64,000 nt of DNA, from NCBI GenBank assembly GCA_024637225.1, contig JAGXFP010000036.1, positions 1 to 64,000 on the forward strand, written 5' to 3'. A model generated the notes under the pieces. That model worked only from the letters and a program-made list of their open reading frames with translations, did no database searches and was not told the DNA's origin. The DNA comes from Desulfobacterales bacterium (lineage in GTDB: Bacteria > Desulfobacterota > Desulfobulbia > Desulfobulbales > JAGXFP01). Shown here piece after piece: positions 26,747-35,079 of this stretch (positions are counted from its first letter, which is position 1; the number at the start of each line of letters is the position of its first letter). The position numbers were made by a program, and so were the translations under genes.

Positions 26747-27832
26747 ATGGCATGGGAAGATGAACAGAATCCTTGGGGGAAGAAGAAAGGACCGCAGACC
26801 CCCGAAGAGTTTATTGCGGTATTGATCCAGAAAATCAAGGAAGCTTTCAGCGGCGGCGGTTCCGACGGCGGCGGAGAAGGCGGTGCCCGTCGCTCTTCCG
26901 CGGGGGGTCCGGGGCTTGGCAAAATATTGATGGTTATCGGCGTGATCCTGGTGATCAGCCTGGCCAGTTCCTCCTTTTTTACCGTCAAGCCCGGCGAAGA
27001 AGGGGTAGTCCTCCGTTTGGGCAAGTACCTGAAAACCGCGGGCCCGGGACTCAACTTCAAGATCCCGCTGGTCGATGAGGTTACCAAGGTCGATGTAAAG
27101 ACGGTGCGCAAGGAAGAGTTCGGTTTCAGGACCCTGCAGGCCGCGCAGCGCAGCCAGTATGCCAAACAGGGCTACGATGACGAGTCCCTGATGCTGACCG
27201 GCGATAAAAACGTCATCGATTTCGAGTGGATCGTCCAGTACAAGATCAAAGATCCCTTCGACTATCTTTACAAAATAACCAATGTCAGGGAAGCGGTCCG
27301 GGATATCTCGGAAACCAGCATCCGGCGTCATGTCGGCAATATGGATTTCGACTATATTCTCGGCAATCGCCAGCTGCTGGCATCGACGACCGCCAAGGCG
27401 ATGCAGGAGATTCTCGACCGCTACGAGAGCGGCGTCTATATCGTCAAGGTTCAGCTCCAGGACGTCAATCCGCCCGATCCGGTCAAACCGGCCTTCAACG
27501 AAGTCAACGAGGCCGATCAGGATATGAAGCGGCTGGTCAACGAGGCGGAGGAAAATTACAACCGCGAAATCCCCCGGGCCCGCGGCCGGGCCAAGCAGGT
27601 CCTGGAAGAGGCCCAGGGTTACGCGGTCCAGCGAGTCAACAAGGCCAAAGGCGAGACCTCCCGGTTTCTGGATATCCTGAAGGAGTACAACCGGGCCAGG
27701 GATGTCACCCGCAAGAGAATGTACCTCGAAACCATGCAGACCGTGCTGCCCAAGGTCGACGAGGTCTTTATCGTCGACGAGAAGCAGAAAGGAATCCTGC
27801 CGTTGCTGAATCTCAATAAAGGCAACCAATAA
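26747..27832 (+). CDS. hflK: FtsH protease modulator HflK
   Basis: 361 aa from the ATG at 26747 (AAAAAGGTTAG upstream). The N-terminus MAWEDEQNPWGKKKGPQTPE and a Gly-rich cytoplasmic linker precede one membrane helix (ILMVIGVILVISLASSSFFT). The SPFH/band 7 domain follows (VKPGEEGVVLRLGKYL, KTAGPGLNFKIP), then a long charged helical region with EEAQGYAVQRVNKAKGE. HflK forms a membrane complex with HflC that encloses the FtsH protease and limits its access to substrates. hflC follows directly, as in most proteobacteria. Confidence 0.94.
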   Translation: MAWEDEQNPWGKKKGPQTPEEFIAVLIQKIKEAFSGGGSDGGGEGGARRSSAGGPGLGKILMVIGVILVISLASSSFFTVKPGEEGVVLRLGKYLKTAGPGLNFKIPLVDEVTKVDVKTVRKEEFGFRTLQAAQRSQYAKQGYDDESLMLTGDKNVIDFEWIVQYKIKDPFDYLYKITNVREAVRDISETSIRRHVGNMDFDYILGNRQLLASTTAKAMQEILDRYESGVYIVKVQLQDVNPPDPVKPAFNEVNEADQDMKRLVNEAEENYNREIPRARGRAKQVLEEAQGYAVQRVNKAKGETSRFLDILKEYNRARDVTRKRMYLETMQTVLPKVDEVFIVDEKQKGILPLLNLNKGNQ

Positions 27833-27864
27833 GCTGCTGAACACTTAACCAAAGGTGCTGAATC

Positions 27865-28794
27865 GTGAATTCGTTTGTCAGAATAATATTGATAATAGCG
27901 GTAGTCTCCCTGGCTATCGTGACCTGGGACGGCTTTTATATCCTGCCCGAAGGCAAGCAGGCGGTGATAACCCAGTTCGGGAAACCAGTCGGAAAACCGA
28001 TCACCGAGGCCGGTTTTCATCTGAAAACCCCCTTTATCCAGACCGTCAACCTCTTCGAAAAGAAGATCCTGATCTGGGACGGCGATCCAAACCAGATCCC
28101 CACCAATGACAAGACCTATGTCTTCCTGGACATCACTGCCCGCTGGCGGATAACCGATGCCCTGACCTTCATGCAGGCGGTCAGGACCCAAGCCCGGGCC
28201 CAGACGATCCTGGACGATATCCTGGACGGCACGGTGCGCGACTATGTCAACAAGAACGATCTGGTGGAGATCATCAGAAGTTCCGATTATTCGCCGGTAA
28301 CCATGGTCGGCGGCAACCCCGAGGAGGCCCAGGAGCTGGTCAAGCTCGGCCGGGACAAAATTGCCGATCTTATACACAAGAGCGCCTCCGAGGTGACCCC
28401 GCAATACGGGATCGAGCTGGTCGACGTGATGTTCAAGCGGGTCAACTATATCGATTCGGTGCGCGTCAAGGTTTACGAGCGGATGATTTCGGAGCGCAAA
28501 AGGATTGCCGCCGAGAAGCGTTCGATGGGCGAGGGCGAGAAGGCCGAGATCCTCGGAACGGTCAACCGGGAACTGAAGGAAATAAACTCGGCCGCCAACC
28601 GCGAGGCGGAAGGAATCATGGGCCGGGCCGATGCCGAGGCCGCCAAGATCTATGCCGACGCCTACAACAAAGATTCCGAGTTCTACGCCTTCTGGAAGAG
28701 CCTTGAGCTCTACGAAAACGCGGTAGGCAAGAACACCCGGATGATCCTCTCTTCCGATACAGAGTTTTACAAGTTTATCGAGAGCAGCAAGTAA
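27865..28794 (+). CDS. hflC: FtsH protease modulator HflC
   Basis: 309 aa, starting with GTG at 27865 after an AAAGGTG site and 32 bases after hflK. One N-terminal membrane helix (IILIIAVVSLAIVTWDGFYI), then the SPFH domain (LPEGKQAVITQFGKPVGKPI), EVTPQYGIELVDVMFKRVNY, and the RMISERKRIAAEKRSMGEGE helix common to HflC proteins. Partner of HflK in the inner-membrane complex around FtsH. Its stop codon is immediately followed by a dispersed repeat, and the operon terminator lies about 180 bases further on. Confidence 0.94.
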   Translation: MNSFVRIILIIAVVSLAIVTWDGFYILPEGKQAVITQFGKPVGKPITEAGFHLKTPFIQTVNLFEKKILIWDGDPNQIPTNDKTYVFLDITARWRITDALTFMQAVRTQARAQTILDDILDGTVRDYVNKNDLVEIIRSSDYSPVTMVGGNPEEAQELVKLGRDKIADLIHKSASEVTPQYGIELVDVMFKRVNYIDSVRVKVYERMISERKRIAAEKRSMGEGEKAEILGTVNRELKEINSAANREAEGIMGRADAEAAKIYADAYNKDSEFYAFWKSLELYENAVGKNTRMILSSDTEFYKFIESSK

Positions 28795-28950
28795 GATGGC
28801 GTCGCAAAAACTCCGATCTACTGCCTCCTGGCGTATTTTTGCTCCTTCGGCATACCACATGTATAGCCTCAGTCACAAAAATACACCACTCCTTGTATAT
28901 CGAAGTTTTTGCTTAGCCATAGCATGACTTTTTGCGAGTTCATCAAGTAA
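28795..28950. repeat. dispersed repeat copy abutting hflC
   Basis: Starting at the base after the hflC stop: GATGGCGTCGCAAAAACTCC, GATCTACTGCCTCCTGGCG, TTTTTGCTCC, then GTATATCGAAGTTTTTGC TTAGCCAT and GACTTTTTGCGAGTTCATCA. The outer halves are imperfectly inverted, so the RNA could fold as a long hairpin. It is the clearest copy of the family. Confidence 0.78.
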
Positions 28951-28970
28951 GAAGGTTGCAACAGAAACTA

Positions 28971-29015
28971 AAAAGCCCGCTGCCCGGTCATGCCGGACAG
29001 CGGGCTTTTTTTTTG
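28971..29015 (+). terminator. rho-independent terminator of hflKC
   Basis: AAAAGCCCGCTG pairs with CAGCGGGCTTTT around an inner CCGGTCATGCCGG hairpin, followed by a run of nine T. This is one of the strongest terminators in the window. Confidence 0.92.
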
Positions 29016-29033
29016 GGCATGGATCGCAAGATA

Positions 29034-29086
29034 CAGGAGCCAGGAGCCAAGAGCCAAGAGCCAGGAGCTAGAGCCGGGAGCCAAGA
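29034..29086 (+). repeat. 7-bp tandem repeat (CAGGAGC/CAAGAGC)
   Basis: About seven head-to-tail copies of a heptamer, CAGGAGC or CAAGAGC, with one shortened copy (TAGAGC). It lies between the hflC terminator and the convergent zinc-ribbon gene. No coding frame. The rest of 29087-29195 has an inverted pair GATTACCGG/CCGGTAATT (29161-29199) at the end of the - strand gene. Confidence 0.85.
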
Positions 29087-29195
29087 TGGGGGAGAGAAAG
29101 AGAGGCCGGTAGAAACTGGAAAGACTCATCTTTAAAAAATCTGCATCGCCGCGCCAAGCGATTACCGGCGACTTGGATTCAGGCGCAACCGGTAA

Positions 29196-29870
29196 TTAGC
29201 TGTCTTCGGTCATAAAGGAGGGTCGATGCTCTTCGGCGACAAAGGGGATTCTGCCCTCCTCTTCCAGCAGGGTCAGCAATTCATCAAGATGAGAATCCCG
29301 ACTGAACTGGTCACGGCCGGTCCTGGTGAAGCGGCATTCACAGTTGGTCAGCTGCCCGTCGCACCAGGGGCAGATCTCCACCGGACAGCCGAAGGCGTGA
29401 AACTCGCCGTCGCCGGTACCGCAGACCGGGCATAGATCCAGAGAGTCATTCATCGGGATATGTTCTTCCAATTCGGCGGGATCGCCGACCGCCTTCCTGA
29501 AATGCTCGTCATCCCGCCAACCGAAAAACTCGAGAAGATCCTGCTCTTCGATCCCATCGCTGAACGGACCGAGCAACGTGGTCGCCTCGCGGGTGGCCAG
29601 ATAAAGATAATCGGCATGCAGGGTGGTGGCGCAAAACAGGAAAACGCCGTGATGCCTGGCGACCCGGCTTAACCCGGTTATCCCATCTTCCCGGGCCTCG
29701 GGCAGGAAACTGTAGAAATGATGGAAGACGTTCATGGCGATGGCATCGCCGGCGTATCTCTCCAGGACCTCCTTGAGGAGATTCGCTTCACCTTCGGGCG
29801 CGCTGTAATCTATGAGCAGATAGATCTCATTAATCAGATCGGCGAGGGTCATCTGGGGCTGGGTTTCCAT
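29196..29870 (-). CDS. uncharacterised protein with C-terminal Cys-rich zinc ribbon
   Basis: 224 aa from the ATG at 29870; the longer frame would start inside a dispersed repeat. No signal or membrane segment. The N-terminal two thirds is acidic and helical (LADLINEIYLLIDYSAPEGE, YAGDAIAMNVFHHFYSF). Near residue 145 there are two CxxC pairs and a CxC: LCPVCGTGDGEF, EICPWCDGQLTNCEC, fitting one zinc-ribbon-like site. I do not recognise the family. thiE lies upstream on the same strand, separated by a repeat, so an operon is doubtful. Confidence 0.6.
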   Translation of the reverse strand: METQPQMTLADLINEIYLLIDYSAPEGEANLLKEVLERYAGDAIAMNVFHHFYSFLPEAREDGITGLSRVARHHGVFLFCATTLHADYLYLATREATTLLGPFSDGIEEQDLLEFFGWRDDEHFRKAVGDPAELEEHIPMNDSLDLCPVCGTGDGEFHAFGCPVEICPWCDGQLTNCECRFTRTGRDQFSRDSHLDELLTLLEEEGRIPFVAEEHRPSFMTEDS

Positions 29871-29904
29871 GTCGTTAAAACCTGTGTGAAGAATCAGTTG
29901 TGGT

Positions 29905-29988
29905 GAATTCGCAAAAAGTCCGGGGGATGGATTAAGCAAAAATGCGCCGCGACGCAAAAGATCGAAGTTTTTGCGGAGCCATCACTGG
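29905..29988. repeat. dispersed repeat copy abutting thiE
   Basis: TTCGCAAAAAGTCCGGGGGA, GGATTAAGCAAAAATGCGCC, then GATCGAAGTTTTTGCGGAGC CATCACTGG. Same words as the repeats after hflC and ribF. The thiE stop codon (TGATGGCTCCGC on the - strand) lies at its edge. Confidence 0.7.
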
Positions 29989-30653
29989 TTGCGGGCCAAT
30001 TTCCGGGAGATAGCCTCGGACCACCTCCCGGTTTCCCCGACGATGTCCTCCGCCTGAGTAAGAGCGGTAACCACGGCTATTCTTCTGGCGCCGTTAGCGG
30101 TCAACTCATCGATATGGTTGAATTTGATACCGCCCATTACAGTAAAGGGCAGGCTGGAGACGGCCGCGTAGCTCTTGATCGCCCCGCTCCCGATAAATTC
30201 GGTGAGTCCCGCTTTGGTTTTGGTTTCAAACAGCGGGCCGATATTGTAATAGGAGGCGCCCCGTGCCTGCGCCGAAGCGGCCTGTTCCTGAGTGTTGGCC
30301 GAGACGCCGATGATCATTTCCGGGACCAGTCGCCGGGCGGCCTCGACGGGGATGTCGGAGTTGCCCAGGTGGACGCCGTCGGCGTCGGCAAGCATGGCGA
30401 TATCCAGACGGTTATTAACCAGAAACAGGGCGCCGGCTTCGGCGGTTTTGCGGCGGAAGACCAGGGCCTTTTCGTAGAGGCTCCGGTCATCCGATTCCTT
30501 GTCCCGGAGCTGGACTATCCTGGCGCCGCCGGCCAGTACTCCGTCCAGCCATTCCAGGTCGGTGCGGCCGGCGCCAAGTTTTTCGCAAGACACCGGATAA
30601 AGGGTTACCCGCTCCACGAAAAACTCCATTCTTTGTGCTAACACTCGGTTCAT
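29982..30653 (-). CDS. thiE: thiamine phosphate synthase
   Basis: 223 aa. TIM-barrel ThiE motifs: GARIVQLRDKESDDRSLYE (Arg and Lys of the pyrophosphate site), FLVNNRLDIAMLADADGVHL, IIGVSANTQEQA, YYNIGPLFETKTKAG, and the phosphate-binding FTVMGGIKFNHIDELTANGA. It joins hydroxymethylpyrimidine pyrophosphate and thiazole phosphate to make thiamine monophosphate. The chosen start (30653) has AGAGGAT just upstream. No other thiamine gene or TPP riboswitch is seen nearby. The last codons run into a dispersed repeat. Confidence 0.92.
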   Translation of the reverse strand: MNRVLAQRMEFFVERVTLYPVSCEKLGAGRTDLEWLDGVLAGGARIVQLRDKESDDRSLYEKALVFRRKTAEAGALFLVNNRLDIAMLADADGVHLGNSDIPVEAARRLVPEMIIGVSANTQEQAASAQARGASYYNIGPLFETKTKAGLTEFIGSGAIKSYAAVSSLPFTVMGGIKFNHIDELTANGARRIAVVTALTQAEDIVGETGRWSEAISRKLARNQ

Positions 30654-30718
30654 TATCCTCTATAAAGTCCTGCTGGAAATCCGGGTAACGCCTCCCCGAT
30701 TCACCGTAATTTGCAAAC

Positions 30719-30748
30719 TTGCCAAACGCCGGGGTTCGAGCTATAATA
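30719..30748 (+). promoter_or_regulatory. sigma70-type promoter of citrate synthase
   Basis: TTGCCA (30719-30724), 18-base spacer, TATAAT (30743-30748, perfect -10). The start codon lies about 120 bases further on, so the 5' leader is long. Confidence 0.65.
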
Positions 30749-30868
30749 ACAGATTACTCGTCAACTTTCACCTTCTGCTTTCATACGTGGCTCTGTCGGA
30801 TGATGAGTGGTTATTCCGTGATCGGTCCCTTATTTACAATAAACAGTAATCAAAAAACAGGAAGCGCC

Positions 30869-32173
30869 ATGTCTGAAAAATATAAGATCTGCGGAAACGC
30901 TGAAGTCAGGATCGACGATCAGGTTTTCACCCTGCCCGTATTCGAGGGGAGCGAAGGCGAACGGGCGATAGATATCCGTAAATTAAGAAGCGAAACCGGG
31001 CTGATCACCCTGGACAGCGGTTATATGAATACCGGCTCCTGCACCAGTAATATAACCTTTCTGGACGGTGAAAAAAGCGTGCTTCACTACCGGGGCTATT
31101 CGATCGAGGATCTGGCCGACCAATGCTCCTTTGTCGAAGTAGCCTACCTCCTGATCCACAGCAAACTCCCCACCAATGTGGAACTCGACGGTTTCAAGCG
31201 GCAGCTCAACGATCACTCCATCCTCCATGAGGACATGATTCACTTTTTTGATCGATTCCCGCCCGCCGCTTCGCCGATGTCGATTCTCTCGTCGATGGTC
31301 AACAGTCTCCATAATTTCTATCCGGAGATGGATGACCCCCTGGAGACCCTGAACATCACGGCGGCCCGGCTTCTTTCCAAGGTCCGGACCATTGCCGCCT
31401 TTTCTTACAAAAAGTCGAACGGCTACCCCCTGGTCTATCCGCGCTTCAATCTTTCTTACTGCGCCAATTTCCTGAACATGATGTTCGACTCGCCGGTACG
31501 CCCTTATCTGATTAATGACGTGGTGGTTGACGCCCTCAACAAGCTGCTGATCCTCCACGGCGACCATGAACAGAACTGCTCGACGGCCACGGTCAGGATG
31601 GTCGGCAGCGCCCGGGTCAATGTTTATGCCTCGATCTCGGCCGGAATCAACGCCCTGTGGGGGCCCTTGCACGGCGGGGCCAACCAGGCCGTCATGGAAA
31701 TGCTGGAAGAGATCCATCAAGACGGGGGAAATTACCGGAAATTCATCGAAAAGGCCAAGGACCCCGATGATCCCTTCCGGCTGGTCGGCTTCGGCCACAG
31801 GGTCTACAAGAGCCACGACCCGCGCTGCCGGATCATCAAGAAGGCCTGCGACGATGTCCTCAAATCGCTCCAAATGGAAGACGATCCCCTGCTGGCCATC
31901 GCCAAGGAACTCGAAGAGGTCGCCTTGAGTGACGAATATTTCATCGAAAGACGGCTCTATCCGAATGTCGATTTCTACAGCGGCATTATTTACCGGGCCA
32001 TCGGCATTCCGACCAACATGTTCACCGTGATGTTCGCCCTGGGCCGCCTGCCCGGCTGGATCGCGCACTGGGAAGAGATGTGGAAGAGTCCCGACGCCAG
32101 GATCAGCCGGCCCCGGCAGATCTATACCGGCCCCCTACTGAGGAAATTCGTACCTATCGAGGAAAGAGAATAA
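30869..32173 (+). CDS. gltA: citrate synthase
   Basis: 434 aa from the ATG at 30869 (AGGAAG upstream), the length of hexameric type II citrate synthases. Conserved active-site blocks: HGDHEQNCSTATVRMVGSA, WGPLHGGANQAVMEMLEEI with the catalytic His, VGFGHRVYKSHDPR with the substrate His and Arg, and PNVDFYSGIIYRAIG with the catalytic Asp. It condenses acetyl-CoA and oxaloacetate for the TCA cycle. It has its own promoter and a strong terminator, so it is monocistronic. Confidence 0.95.
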   Translation: MSEKYKICGNAEVRIDDQVFTLPVFEGSEGERAIDIRKLRSETGLITLDSGYMNTGSCTSNITFLDGEKSVLHYRGYSIEDLADQCSFVEVAYLLIHSKLPTNVELDGFKRQLNDHSILHEDMIHFFDRFPPAASPMSILSSMVNSLHNFYPEMDDPLETLNITAARLLSKVRTIAAFSYKKSNGYPLVYPRFNLSYCANFLNMMFDSPVRPYLINDVVVDALNKLLILHGDHEQNCSTATVRMVGSARVNVYASISAGINALWGPLHGGANQAVMEMLEEIHQDGGNYRKFIEKAKDPDDPFRLVGFGHRVYKSHDPRCRIIKKACDDVLKSLQMEDDPLLAIAKELEEVALSDEYFIERRLYPNVDFYSGIIYRAIGIPTNMFTVMFALGRLPGWIAHWEEMWKSPDARISRPRQIYTGPLLRKFVPIEERE

Positions 32174-32191
32174 TCACTCTGTATTGTTCCT

Positions 32192-32230
32192 AAAGCTGCC
32201 GGCGGACCGGATCCGTCGGCAGCTTTTTTT
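32192..32230 (+). terminator. rho-independent terminator of citrate synthase
   Basis: AAAGCTGCCGGCGGA and TCCGTCGGCAGCTTT pair around a short CCGGA loop, followed by seven T. Confidence 0.92.
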
Positions 32231-32382
32231 GGTTTATACCGGCGGCGGGCACGGGGGTGGACCATGGTTCCACCGAGGGTCCGGTTGACTAACCATTTTC
32301 GCTATGTTAGTAAATTTATCTCTCAAGTTAAAAAATTACTTCATCCGCGCCGTTGAACGGCGGTAAATTTCAGGAGAACAAA

Positions 32383-33687
32383 GTGCGAACAGATATCGTA
32401 CACATCGGAGCAGGCGAGCTCACCTATGAGATCAGGAATATCGTCATTGTCGGTGAAAAGCTGAAAAGTCTGGGGATTAAAACCTATTGGGAGAATATCG
32501 GCGATCCGATCGCCAAGGGTGAAAAAATTCCGCTCTGGATGAAAGAGATCATCGCCGATTGCGCCATGCAGGACGAATCCTATCGCTACTGCCCGACTAA
32601 GGGTATTTTAGCGACCAGGGAATTTATTGCCGCCGAGGTTAACAAACGGGGCGGAGTCCAGATCACCGCCGAGGACATCATCTTCTTCAACGGTCTCGGC
32701 GACGCGATCAACAAGATTTTCAACCTGCTCCGCAGAACCGCCCGGGTGGTTGTTCCCTCGCCCAGCTACACCACCCACTCCTCGGCCGAAGCCGCCCACG
32801 CCGGCGACCGGCCCGTGACCTACCGGCTCGACCCGGATAACTACTGGTATCCCGATCTGGACGACCTGGAGAAGCGGATCAAATACAATCCGGCGGTGTG
32901 CGGCATCCTGATCATCAATCCCGATAACCCGACCGGGGCGGTATATCCGGAGGAGATCCTGCAGGGCATGGTGGAGCTGGCTCGGCGCTACAAGCTCGTC
33001 ATCATCTGTGACGAGGTCTATCAGAACATAATCTATAACGGCGCCACCACCAAACCGCTTTCCGCCCTGATCGGCGACGTGCCGGCAATCTGCATGCGCG
33101 GGATCTCGAAGGAGATGCCCTGGCCCGGCTCCCGTTGCGGCTGGATCGAGGTCTATAACGGCGACAAGGACGAGATGTTCCAGCGCTACGTCGGATCGAT
33201 CCTTAACGCCAAGATGCTCGAAGTCTGCTCCACCACCCTGCCCCAGATGGCCCTGCCCAGGGTGGTCAGCCACCCCGAGTACGCCGGCTACCTGAACGAA
33301 CGGATCATGCGCTACGAGAAATATTCCAACATCGCTTACGACTGCCTGAAAAAAGTCGACGGCCTGATCGCCAACCGGACCAACGGCGCTTTTTATATGA
33401 GTGTGGCTTTTCGGGACGGAGTCTTGAACAACCGCCAGACCCTGCCTATCGGGAGCGATCAGGTCAGAGCCCATGTCGAGGAGCTGGTCAATCAGCCCGG
33501 CGTGGAACTGGATAAACGATTCGTCTATTATCTGCTCGGCTCCACCGGCATCTGCGTGGTGCCGCTCTCCTCTTTCGCCACTACCATGCAGGGTTTCCGA
33601 ACCACTATTCTCGAGATAGACGAGGATAAATTCCGGAAAATCTTCCAGAACATGGCCGATTCGATACAACAATACTTAGCCTCGTAA
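32383..33687 (+). CDS. PLP-dependent aminotransferase, class I/II
   Basis: 434 aa from a GTG at 32383 with AGGAGAAC directly upstream; an earlier TTG lacks this. Fold-I aminotransferase signatures: SYRYCPTKGILATREFIA, IIINPDNPTGAVYPEEIL, VIICDEVYQNIIY, and the PLP lysine in RGISKEMPWPGSRCGWIE. The unusual EMPWPGSRCGW replaces the typical SKTY...GWR. Substrate cannot be read; relatives are annotated as alanine or aromatic aminotransferases. The promoter may be TTGACT (32285) and TAGTAA (32308), spacer 17. Its TAA stop is formed by the first bases of a GTAA-ended repeat. Confidence 0.88.
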   Translation: MRTDIVHIGAGELTYEIRNIVIVGEKLKSLGIKTYWENIGDPIAKGEKIPLWMKEIIADCAMQDESYRYCPTKGILATREFIAAEVNKRGGVQITAEDIIFFNGLGDAINKIFNLLRRTARVVVPSPSYTTHSSAEAAHAGDRPVTYRLDPDNYWYPDLDDLEKRIKYNPAVCGILIINPDNPTGAVYPEEILQGMVELARRYKLVIICDEVYQNIIYNGATTKPLSALIGDVPAICMRGISKEMPWPGSRCGWIEVYNGDKDEMFQRYVGSILNAKMLEVCSTTLPQMALPRVVSHPEYAGYLNERIMRYEKYSNIAYDCLKKVDGLIANRTNGAFYMSVAFRDGVLNNRQTLPIGSDQVRAHVEELVNQPGVELDKRFVYYLLGSTGICVVPLSSFATTMQGFRTTILEIDEDKFRKIFQNMADSIQQYLAS

Positions 33688-34003
33688 ACAGTCACGGGAT
33701 AAGCCGCTCATGATTGGCCAATCTCCCGTAACCGTTCACCGGGGCGGTCGCCAAAGTACCCAAAACCGCCCGACTGTAACCGTTCAGCAGTGGTGCAGAT
33801 TTGGACAAGCGGACCGGCGCCGCGTACCTCGTGTACATAAGCCGGATCGATCGTCCGAAGATGCGGTGCTGCTGAACGGTTACAATCTCCCAGCCGGTGA
33901 GCGATTACAGGGTGTCGGAGATGCAAGGCACGGCCTGCGATGTTTGCTGGTGTGCATGAGCCAGCCGATAACACAGCAGATTCGGCGCCCTGTGATCGCT
34001 TAC
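33684..34003 (+). repeat. GTAA-ended palindromic element, split by a second copy
   Basis: Parts 33684-33727 and 33884-34003 together form one 156-base element once the insert and one duplicated octamer are removed. It is homologous to 56058-56214. The inner inverted repeat runs from GTGAGCGATTACAGGGTGTC to GGCGCCCTGTGATCGCTTAC. Flanking TTAGCCTC and ATAGTCTC may be a decayed target duplication. The remainder up to the grpE promoter (34004-34213) shows no gene. Confidence 0.85.
33728..33883 (+). mobile_element. 156-bp MITE-like element with TIRs and 8-bp target duplication
   Basis: It begins GTAACCGTTCA and ends TGAACGGTTAC (11-base perfect terminal inverted repeats), with an inner 108-base palindrome from 33776 (GTAACCGTTCAGCAG) to 33883. 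Direct repeats AATCTCCC flank it at 33720-33727 and 33884-33891. Unoccupied sequence (CCAATCTCCCAGCCGG) is preserved in the related copy inside the GNAT gene. GTAA ends and 8-base duplications are typical of IS66-family elements. It has no coding capacity, so it would need a transposase in trans. Confidence 0.88.
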
Positions 34004-34213
34004 ATAGTCTCGATCTGATCTTTTATTCCGTCTCCAGGGACGAAAAAACAAACATCTTACCCCTTTGCCTGTTCATTTTCTTTTGTGGTAGACTCAGGCA
34101 ACGGGTTTTTTTATGTAAAAATAACGGGTTGCATTTACCCGCGGTCTCCATCGATCCTCATGGCGGCCGGCGTGATTTGTGCGATAATTTCAAGTATTAC
34201 CCTTCCCACTTCT

Positions 34214-34242
34214 TGACAGGGAGGGGTAGCATACTTATTTTT
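34214..34242 (+). promoter_or_regulatory. possible promoter of grpE-dnaK
   Basis: TTGACA (34214-34219) with TATTTT 17 bases further on (34237-34242). CTTGAC could also serve a sigma32-type -35, but I see no matching CCCCAT -10, and no CIRCE inverted repeat upstream. Confidence 0.35.
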
Positions 34243-34364
34243 GCAGACGGTTAGAGCCGGTAAATCGCTGAAATTGTCAGGTTGACGCTGTTTTCTGCCG
34301 GTTGGAATTGCGGATTTTTGAATGAATTTTCGCCTGCTTGTCAGGTTTTACACGGGAGATTGGT

Positions 34365-34946
34365 GTGGTTAAAAAGGAAAAAGTACCGGAAGAGATTGTT
34401 GAAGAGGCAAAGCCGCAGGAACCCGCAGGGGAAGCGGAAGTAATCGAAGAGGAAGAGGCCGGGCAGGAAGAGGATCTTAATGCCGTTCTGGAGAGACTTC
34501 GGGAAGAGGCGAAAGAGGCCCAGGATAAACTGCTCAGGGTAGCCGCCGATTTTGAAAATCAGAAAAAACGGCTCCAGCGCGAAAAGGAAGCGGCCGTTAA
34601 ATATGCCGAGGAAAATCTGATCAAGGAGATCCTTCCCAGTATCGACAACCTCGAAAGGGCCATGAGTCAGGATTCCAACAGTAAGGATTTCGGCAAACAG
34701 CTCCTGGAAGGCGTCGAGCTTACCCGGGCAGGCCTGATGGAATCCCTGGAGAAGGTCGGGCTCAAACCGCTGGAGAGTGTCGGCAAGCCGTTCGACCCCA
34801 ATTATCACGAGGCCATGGTCATGGAGCCCAGCAAGGAAGTACCCGAGCAGCGCGTCAAGACGGAGTTCGAGAAAGGGTACATGTTCAAGGACAGACTCCT
34901 GCGGGCGGCCAAGGTTATCGTATCCAAGGGAGATGTGGAAGAGTGA
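34365..34946 (+). CDS. grpE: nucleotide exchange factor GrpE
   Basis: 193 aa from a GTG at 34365 with GGGAG upstream. A disordered Glu-rich N-terminus precedes the coiled-coil (LRVAADFENQKKRLQREKEA), the four-helix region (LIKEILPSIDNLERAM), and the C-terminal beta domain with GKPFDPNYHEAMVMEPS and GYMFKDRLLRAAKVIVSKG. It releases ADP from DnaK, encoded 133 bases downstream. hrcA and dnaJ, often linked to grpE-dnaK, are absent from this window. Confidence 0.93.
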   Translation: MVKKEKVPEEIVEEAKPQEPAGEAEVIEEEEAGQEEDLNAVLERLREEAKEAQDKLLRVAADFENQKKRLQREKEAAVKYAEENLIKEILPSIDNLERAMSQDSNSKDFGKQLLEGVELTRAGLMESLEKVGLKPLESVGKPFDPNYHEAMVMEPSKEVPEQRVKTEFEKGYMFKDRLLRAAKVIVSKGDVEE

Positions 34947-35079
34947 GCACTACTGGGTCAGTGCTCCCACGCTAAACTAGGCAGCCCCTGCCCTGGACCA
35001 AACTGCGAAGAACCTGCTTTTTACTGAAGAGCTGTTCATACAATCAAAATGATCATCAAGTATATAAAGGAGACATGAT

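Noticed and set aside
33684-34003. CRISPR array or group II intron as an explanation for the palindromic region
   Set aside because: There are no regularly spaced direct repeats with unique spacers and no intron domain V. The ends, lengths and target duplications fit small transposable elements.
34020-34364. A CIRCE or sigma32-controlled heat-shock promoter before grpE
   Set aside because: No TTAGCACTC/GAGTGCTAA inverted repeat and no CCCCAT-type -10 are present; only a sigma70-like pair is visible.
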